The notes under the pieces are model-generated. The model searched no databases. It was not told where the DNA came from and was given only the letters and a program-made list of their open reading frames with translations. Shown in pieces: positions 43,313 through 64,000 of a stretch of 64,000 nt of DNA (position 1 is its first letter; each line of letters starts with the position of its first letter). Origin of the DNA: Sacculina carcini (taxonomy: Eukaryota > Arthropoda > Thecostraca > Sacculinidae); contig OU696578.1 of the NCBI GenBank assembly GCA_916048095.2, forward strand, positions 8,165,545-8,229,544, given 5' to 3'. Made by a program: the position numbers and the translations under genes.

Positions 43313-44240
43313 ATTCGGTCAAAAGACGATGGTTTACGGTGAAATATCCTCCAGCGAGAGAACGGGGTCATCATGTTTCTCTCACAGTGGTTCTCAACCT
43401 ATATTCGGTGTTGGCAGCATTTTCAGAATAAGCGATCCGTTCTCGCACTCCTTGGATTATTGATAGCCATAATGAAAAAGATCAAAATACAAACGACTCG
43501 ATAGCAAGATAATAATAACTTACTTATTAATAATTCACGAAATAACATTTTCAATAGAATTAAGTGAAAAGGCATTTTCTATGAGAAAGATATCAATCAC
43601 AGGTGAAAACATGTTTTATCCTAAATAATTTTCACGAATCCTAGTACGCCCAGCACATCGCATGCTTGAAACTGAAAATACCACTGCAATAATATTGGCA
43701 TCAGCATAAATTTGATATCCCGTTTTTTCCGACGTGTGCTAATCAAACGTGTTTGACTGGTGGTCTTTCTCTCTTTCTGAATTTAGCCTATGATATTCTA
43801 CCAATGATCAGTTTCGTCGAGTGTGGATCTGAATGTGTACCTGCAGGATATATCTGTGTGTGTGTATGTGTGTATGTGTGTGTGCCAGGACTTTATTCCA
43901 TGTAGTAATTTAATTTTTTTCAAATATACAATATATAGATACACCAACAAACAGTTAATCTGAAAATAAAGTTTTCATTCTTCGAAGTGACACAACAAAT
44001 TTCACCCCAATAATTATTCCTGTAATCTACCCGCGCCGGTTTGTTTGTATGCGCGTGTGTGTGTCGTGTAACCAATGACGTCACTTCTCAGCCGTTATGT
44101 CCGATATTTATTTGACGTCACAAAAACACACATCATAGTCAAGTCAGGATGGCAAGAAAAAATGACTAGCGGCCAAATTCTTATGGCTTCCGTTCTATGA
44201 GACATTTCATCCATTTTTTATCCGTCTCAGATTCTCGCTG
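43313..44240. other. Intergenic stretch between SHOX and ODAD1
   Basis: Contains a partial hAT terminus (CAGTGGTTCTCAACC at 43386) and AT-rich sequence. At 44073-44120 a CCAAT box fused to a CRE (CCAATGACGTCAC) is followed 37 bp later by a second TGACGTCA, a promoter-like arrangement without an evident gene. Nothing else recognised. Confidence 0.45.
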
Positions 44241-44373
44241 TGTATGTATGTGTGTGTGTGTTTGTGTGTGTGTTTGTGTGTGTGTATTTTCCACTCGCCC
44301 TGGGAATACTCTCAACATACAGCCGACACACACAGACACTCTCTTCCTCTCTCACGAAGATCAACGCTGAAAT

Positions 44374-44402
44374 GGGGGAAACGGGGAGATGGGGGGGAGG
44401 GA
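44374..44402 (+). other. Candidate G-quadruplex motif
   Basis: Four G runs of at least three with short spacers (G5, G4, G7, G3) in a purine-rich stretch continuing to about 44430. It satisfies the usual pattern for a four-tetrad-capable G4. No regulatory role can be deduced. Confidence 0.5.
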
Positions 44403-45076
44403 AGAGAAGTGGTGGGGATGAGAGAGAGAGAGGGCGTGTGTGGTGGGGGTTCGCGCCACATCGCCTCGTGGCGCGCGCTAATCTGTCTGGGCTCGGTTAT
44501 AATTGAATTAATCGCCAGCGTGTCCAGCTACAATGTCCAAGCCAGTTGTTCACGACTGACCGACTCACACTCACGGACACACACACACACACACACAAAC
44601 ACACATACACACGGACACACACACACACACACCAGCACCAACACAAAACAACAGTAATTCCAAGAAGCGATTTTTTTAAATTAAGACACAAATTTATACG
44701 AGCAATGATCGTATGTGTGTGTATGTGTTTGTGTGTGTGTGTGTTTGTGTGGGTGTATTTTGGCGCGCCGGTCTTTGAGAAATATTCAACACACATGCAA
44801 CAAAAAACACGACACATTCACACACACACACACATTCGCAACCAAACATTCATTCATTCGATAAGCAAAACAACATGAACAACAAAGCGCACAATTAATG
44901 TACAATTAATGTCAACTTGGAGATATTGTGGAAAATAATGTATGGGTGCAGAAATTAATATAATGTTATTCAGCTATAACATTACCGTAGATCCACAAAA
45001 AAACATTAACCACACACACACACACACACACGCTTATTTTTATATACAAAAAAGGGTTTGCAAAACACCAGCTTTT

Positions 45077-59754
<14,678 letters not shown>

Positions 59755-59762
59755 CTCTGCCT

Positions 59763-59769
<7 letters not shown>

Positions 59770-59817
<48 letters not shown>
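59770..59817. repeat. (CA)n upstream of ODAD1 first coding exon
   Basis: Pure (CA)n on the plus strand, (TG)n in transcript sense, ending a few bases before GAG/GCAG and the ATG. Its position is that of the TG tracts at internal acceptors, which suggests that the ATG exon is preceded by an intron in the 5' UTR or coding sequence. Confidence 0.7.
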
Positions 59818-59828
<11 letters not shown>

Positions 59829-60564
59829 TATATATTAGGCATTATTTGGTATGGAGCAAAATTGACTATACAAATATATATTCAGAGTAATGATAAAAAT
59901 AACTATTTCATGCTAATTGTATACTGGTATTTTTGCTATATGAAAATGTATAACATTATTGTGCATACAAATCTTACTATACAAACACACGCACATACAA
60001 ACACAGTAAAATTAGACCAATATATGGATTTAATATTGATGAGCCGTTTGAAATAGTAAAATTTTCCGCTTAATCAGATTATAATGCATTACAAATATGT
60101 TCCTAGGCTATTATATCGCTAAAGTTCAAGCAAATACTTTGTTTCATAAGTTGAACAAGTTCATAGGTTGATCAAATTGTCTTCAAGTTATTCATGTATT
60201 GCAAAAATTTATTAGGTAGTATATTGTGGATTTTACATATTGAAAATAGAATATGTTGGTCCTCACGTATGTCTAGAAAACGTCAGGGGCACAAACGAAA
60301 ATCAAAACGAAAACTAAACTATTTTCCCCTAGAAAAAAAAACAAAATTTTCAAGTTTTTCTCTTGAAATAATAATTTTAAACATTATTGGAAGGAAATTT
60401 AGTTGTACCAAACAGCGTCTACAAATAATGTTCATCTATGCCAGGTTTAATTTATGCACACATGTATATATTATTGTGATTTATACATATACAAAATTTG
60501 TTTTTCCATAAAAACATAAAATAAAGACTTATCGCTAAAAAAACATCCTCAAAAACGGCCTCAC

Positions 60565-60651
60565 CTGACACACGAAGGATGACTCAAATAAATGACAAGA
60601 CACCTTGTCGCCAACACTTGGGTGCAGTTGTTTGATCAATAGCGAACACAT
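60565..60651 (-). CDS. Candidate upstream exon of ODAD1 (weak)
   Basis: An ATG-led 29-codon frame (MCSLLIKQLHPSVGDKVS and 11 more residues) ends at a strong donor CAG/GTGAGG. Its phase 0 would join in frame to the exon at 59760 if the acceptor TATGAG is used. No homology supports it, and known family members start near the next exon, so it may be 5' UTR, an alternative first exon, or chance. Confidence 0.25.
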
Positions 60652-63023
60652 TCATTACATCACATATAGATACACACATACACAAACATACAGAGTTCTA
60701 CGCGCACCTACACCCATATAAACGTTTTTAAACGCACAGTCTAAATCAACTACGAATCAGCGTAGAGAAAATTAATCTAAAAAGAGATATTGCGAATTAA
60801 CGTGACTATCGCATTAATTGTCCTCTCATATATCAATGCAATATTTAAGGACATTTAAGTCAAACAAGAACAATTTATTAATACAAATTTGAAGGAATAT
60901 TGAGTAATAGTGTAATGTAATTTTAATGATACAAAACGTTGGTCGATAACAAATAAAATGCCGCTAAATTATCATTCAATTAATTATTAACCGACATGTA
61001 AGAAGCCAATATATAATGCATTGAAATTAATCCACTGTGCAGAAAAAAACAGTCGAAAAAGCACGTTTGTCAATTTATTCGTTTTACAACACATTCAGGA
61101 CTTCACAAACAACATACCAGCATGAAGCAACACAAAAAACATGGGACAGAATGTGCGCGTATATAATCATTGATCAAAATCACTAAAATAATTTAATTTC
61201 GCTATCAAAAGTGGCGTAAATGTTGACAGAGACAAAAATGACGCATATTCAACACACAAAGCGCGCCCAAAATGTAGAAATTGCCTCACGAGCGCCACTT
61301 GATGTCAAATTTGACATTTTCGACGCCCCCCGCTATTCTCCAAACACATACACATTAACAATAATAATAATGATAATCTACTAAAAACGGCAGTTATTGC
61401 AAATAATAAATAAAATCATCCAGACAAAATAAGGAAACAATAATGAAACGCAATCAAGTCAAACAGAATGTGAATGGATAGTTTAATTATGTACAGAAAA
61501 TGCTGCCGGAATTTCACACGGAAAATTCAAACGCAAAACCAGTGGTTCCCAAACATTGGTCCATGGTGTATTTTTTTGAAGGTCCATAAAATGCTCACAT
61601 AACTGTTCCCTTTAAAAGAAGTTATATCTTTATATTCGGTTAATTTTCGTGTAGTTTTCTGAGTTATTCTAATTAAATATATGTCGCTGTTCGCATCTGT
61701 TGTTCTGAACTTTTCGCAAAAATCCCCGCATCGCCAAAGTGCAGCCAAAAAACAAACAAAACACAAAAACTCAATAAATAACGCATCAAATTACAACAAC
61801 ACGAACAACATTATATCCAACACCTAGAATGACACCACATTCAAATCACAACAAACACACACACACACACGTGTAAAGGACAGAACACAATAAGCAGAGG
61901 GACATGGACTAAACACCGAACAACTTCACAATAATCTCCAACAATCTCTCCACACACACACACACACACACACATACACACACATAGATACACAACTATA
62001 ATAGTGGAATCTACAGATAGTGTGTGTGTATGTATGTCTGTGTGTGTAAGTGGGTGTGTGTATAACGTGTATATGTGTGTGTATGTTTGTGTTTGTGTGT
62101 GTGTGTGTGTGTGTGAGCGCTTTGGAAACCTAACGTTGGATAAGAAACGCTATATAAATGCCCTACAGTACTGTGTAAGTGTGAATGTGTATGTGTGTGT
62201 GTGTGTGTGTGTATGAGAGAGTGTGTGTACCTGCGTGAGCATGTTTGTGTATGTATGTATGTGTGAGTGTATACACATATGTGTATACACTCACACATGT
62301 GACACATGTGTGTGTGTGTCACGTGACATATAATCAGTCATACACACACACACACACGACTTGAACATAATGCTGCTAGATATATATATGGTGCATTTTC
62401 GTCCAAATATGTGCCTACACTTGTGTGTGCGTGTGTGAGAGAATGAACATGTGTATACGCGTGTTTGTAATTGTCATTTGATGTCATATATACATACCGT
62501 GTAAGTGTGTATATATGTGCAAATATTTGTCAGTGAGTGTATATATATATACATATATATGTATATTGTTCGAAATTGCACTGAAAAGCCAACGTATTGG
62601 AATACAATAAGACAATTTACTTACTTACTTACATACACACACACCCACACACACTCACGTACACAGACACATACATAACCACACACACACACTCAACCAC
62701 AGACACACACACATATATACTCATGCATACAAACAAACACATACACACACATACTCATGTATACAAACAAACACACACACACACATACTCACGTACACCC
62801 ACACACACACAAATACTCACGTACACAGACACATACATAACCACACACACACTCAACCACAGACACACACACACACACACACATACACACACACATATAT
62901 ACTCATGAATACAAACAAACACACACACACACAAATACTCACGTACACAGACACATACATACTCAACCACAGACACACACATATCCTCATGTACACACAC
63001 AAACACACAAACACACAAGCTAT
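60652..63023. other. Intergenic stretch, mostly AT-rich and microsatellite
   Basis: 60652-61540: AT-rich, no gene seen. 61541-61750: hAT-like fragment beginning CAGTGGTTCCCAAAC with no right end found. 61850-62230: CA and TG tracts, with an L2-like tail (GAGCGCTTTGGAAACC, AAACGCTATATAAATG) at 62113-62165. 62630-63015: (CA)n with ACTCACGTACAC words. It may include the 3' UTR of the gene whose last exon ends at 63024. Confidence 0.6.
62259..62298. repeat. 40-bp perfect palindrome
   Basis: Centred on ACATATGT, every base from 62259 to 62298 pairs with its mirror (outermost ATGTGTGAG and CTCACACAT). It can extrude as a cruciform without a loop sequence. It lies in TG/CA-rich intergenic DNA. Confidence 0.9.
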
Positions 63024-63291
63024 TCAGGCAGAGTCGGATCGTGTCAATTGCGTTCCGGCGCCGGACGGCAGTCTGTGACGCTCCGGCGACGAACTGACCG
63101 GCTGTTGCGGCGAAGAAGCCGGCGCCGGCGGAAGGCCACCCCCCGCAATGGTAGCTGCCGGCGCTGGGGCCAGCAAAACAGCATTGTTACTGCTAGCGTT
63201 GTTGTTGTTGTTGTTGATGGTTGTGGTGAAAATGGTGTTGTTATGACCAGGCAGAACACCACCGCCCGTACCATGAACCGCGGCAGACTCA
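63024..63291 (-). CDS. Terminal exon of an unidentified gene (Asn/Pro/Ser-rich C-terminus)
   Basis: 89 codons to a TGA stop, opening after an acceptor CACAG in a long (TG)n tract with phase 2. It contains a six-Asn run, Ala/Pro-rich LLAPAPAATIAGGGLPPAP, SSPQQPVSSSPERHR, and ends RSDSA. Low complexity and likely disordered. It cannot belong to ODAD1, because it lies upstream of that gene on the same strand and ends in a stop. The rest of the gene is beyond the right edge. Not recognised. Confidence 0.6.
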
Positions 63292-63299
63292 CTGTGACA

Positions 63300-64000
63300 C
63301 ACACACACATACACACACACACACAGACACACACACACAGACATACACAAATGTTTGGTGTTCCTCGAATTATCGAAATAACAGCGGTATTATGTTCAAG
63401 GCATGTCATGTGGTTTATATATATGACAATTTGAACTCAGCAAAATCGTCAAAGAGCTTTTTTGTCGCTTGTATTTTTTGTTGTTGTCATACTGTGTTGT
63501 GTATTGTGGGCAATAAACAATAATCTATGAACACACACACACACATACATACTCACACACACAGACACGTATGTTGTGTGACATTGTATATGAATAGTGT
63601 TTAAATGTGATCGTGTGTGCGTGTGTGTGTATATATGGGTGTGCGTGTGTGTGTTTATACTTATGCACATAGAGGAAGAACTATAGATATATAAGAATAG
63701 ATAGAACTTGAGGGTATATACGTGTGTATAATTTGTGAATTTGTGTATGTGAGATGTAAGCCTGTCTATGAGTATTAGCTCGACGGGTCTATTTGTCATT
63801 ATTGATGTTATGTTATGTATTGAAATTGTTCATTTCTCGATGACAATACATGGTTAAAATACAAGAAGATACAAATTACAAATACACATACACAAACACA
63901 AACTCGGTGTCTTGTTGTGATAGTTTTTGCGTAATATGAACAATACATATGCACAAAAAAACAAAAAAAAACAAAACAAAAACACACAAACACACACTCA
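63300..64000. other. Right-edge intron sequence with CA/TG tracts
   Basis: Intron upstream (minus sense) of the terminal exon. (CA)n lies next to the acceptor (63298-63350), with TG-rich sequence at 63610-63660. No further exon was recognised before the window ends. Confidence 0.5.

Noticed and set aside
63024-63291. Assigning this exon to ODAD1
   Set aside because: It ends in a stop and lies 5' of the ODAD1 start on the same strand, so it must close a different transcript.

Overview
This is a piece of a nuclear animal genome. It carries spliced genes for conserved metazoan proteins, spliceosomal introns, LINEs, a tRNA-derived SINE family, several hAT-type and one mariner-type non-autonomous DNA transposon families, and an extraordinary load of (CA/TG)n microsatellite. 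A motile-cilium gene (ODAD1-like) and a SHOX-type homeobox gene point to a ciliated bilaterian. The divergent SHOX C-terminus and compact introns suggest an invertebrate, possibly a fast-evolving spiralian, but the clade is not resolved from sequence alone.

Layout, left to right. (1) 1-2.95 kb: 5' part of a glutaryl-CoA dehydrogenase gene (GCDH, minus strand) running off the left edge, with a 132-bp minisatellite in its intron. (2) 2.95-12.2 kb: transposon-rich spacer holding a large inverted duplication. Two nearly identical genes for a secreted, very acidic protein lie head to head (5.70-6.29 kb minus, 11.00-11.59 kb plus). Between them sits a single-exon hAT-transposase-derived gene (8.59-10.12 kb minus) whose catalytic motif looks altered. 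(3) 12.38-25.87 kb: a complete transportin gene (TNPO1/karyopherin beta-2) in 16 coding exons, plus a long GT-rich 3' UTR to about 27.95 kb. (4) 30.09-42.22 kb: a SHOX homeobox gene in 5 exons. (5) 45.08-59.75 kb: an ODAD1/CCDC63-family outer-dynein-arm docking gene (minus, 9 coding exons), convergent with SHOX. One intron houses a full-length LINE with two intact ORFs and a second, 5'-truncated LINE. (6) 63.02-63.29 kb: the terminal exon of an unidentified minus-strand gene entering from the right.

The exon models were built by hand from homology, GT/AG sites and reading-frame phase. In all three complete genes every junction is phase-consistent and the total lengths (912, 417 and 691 codons) are right or plausible for the families. 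Family comparisons come from memory, not searches.

The most striking non-gene signal concerns splicing. Most 3' splice sites in the window (about 23 of 29 by eye, in five genes on both strands) are preceded by a (UG)n-rich tract instead of a classical polypyrimidine tract. At least seven introns also carry (CA)n near the donor and (UG)n near the acceptor in sense orientation, so the two ends of the intron can pair. SHOX intron 3 adds a 14-bp minisatellite present as two arrays in opposite orientation. Together these suggest RNA-structure-assisted splicing based on complementary simple repeats.
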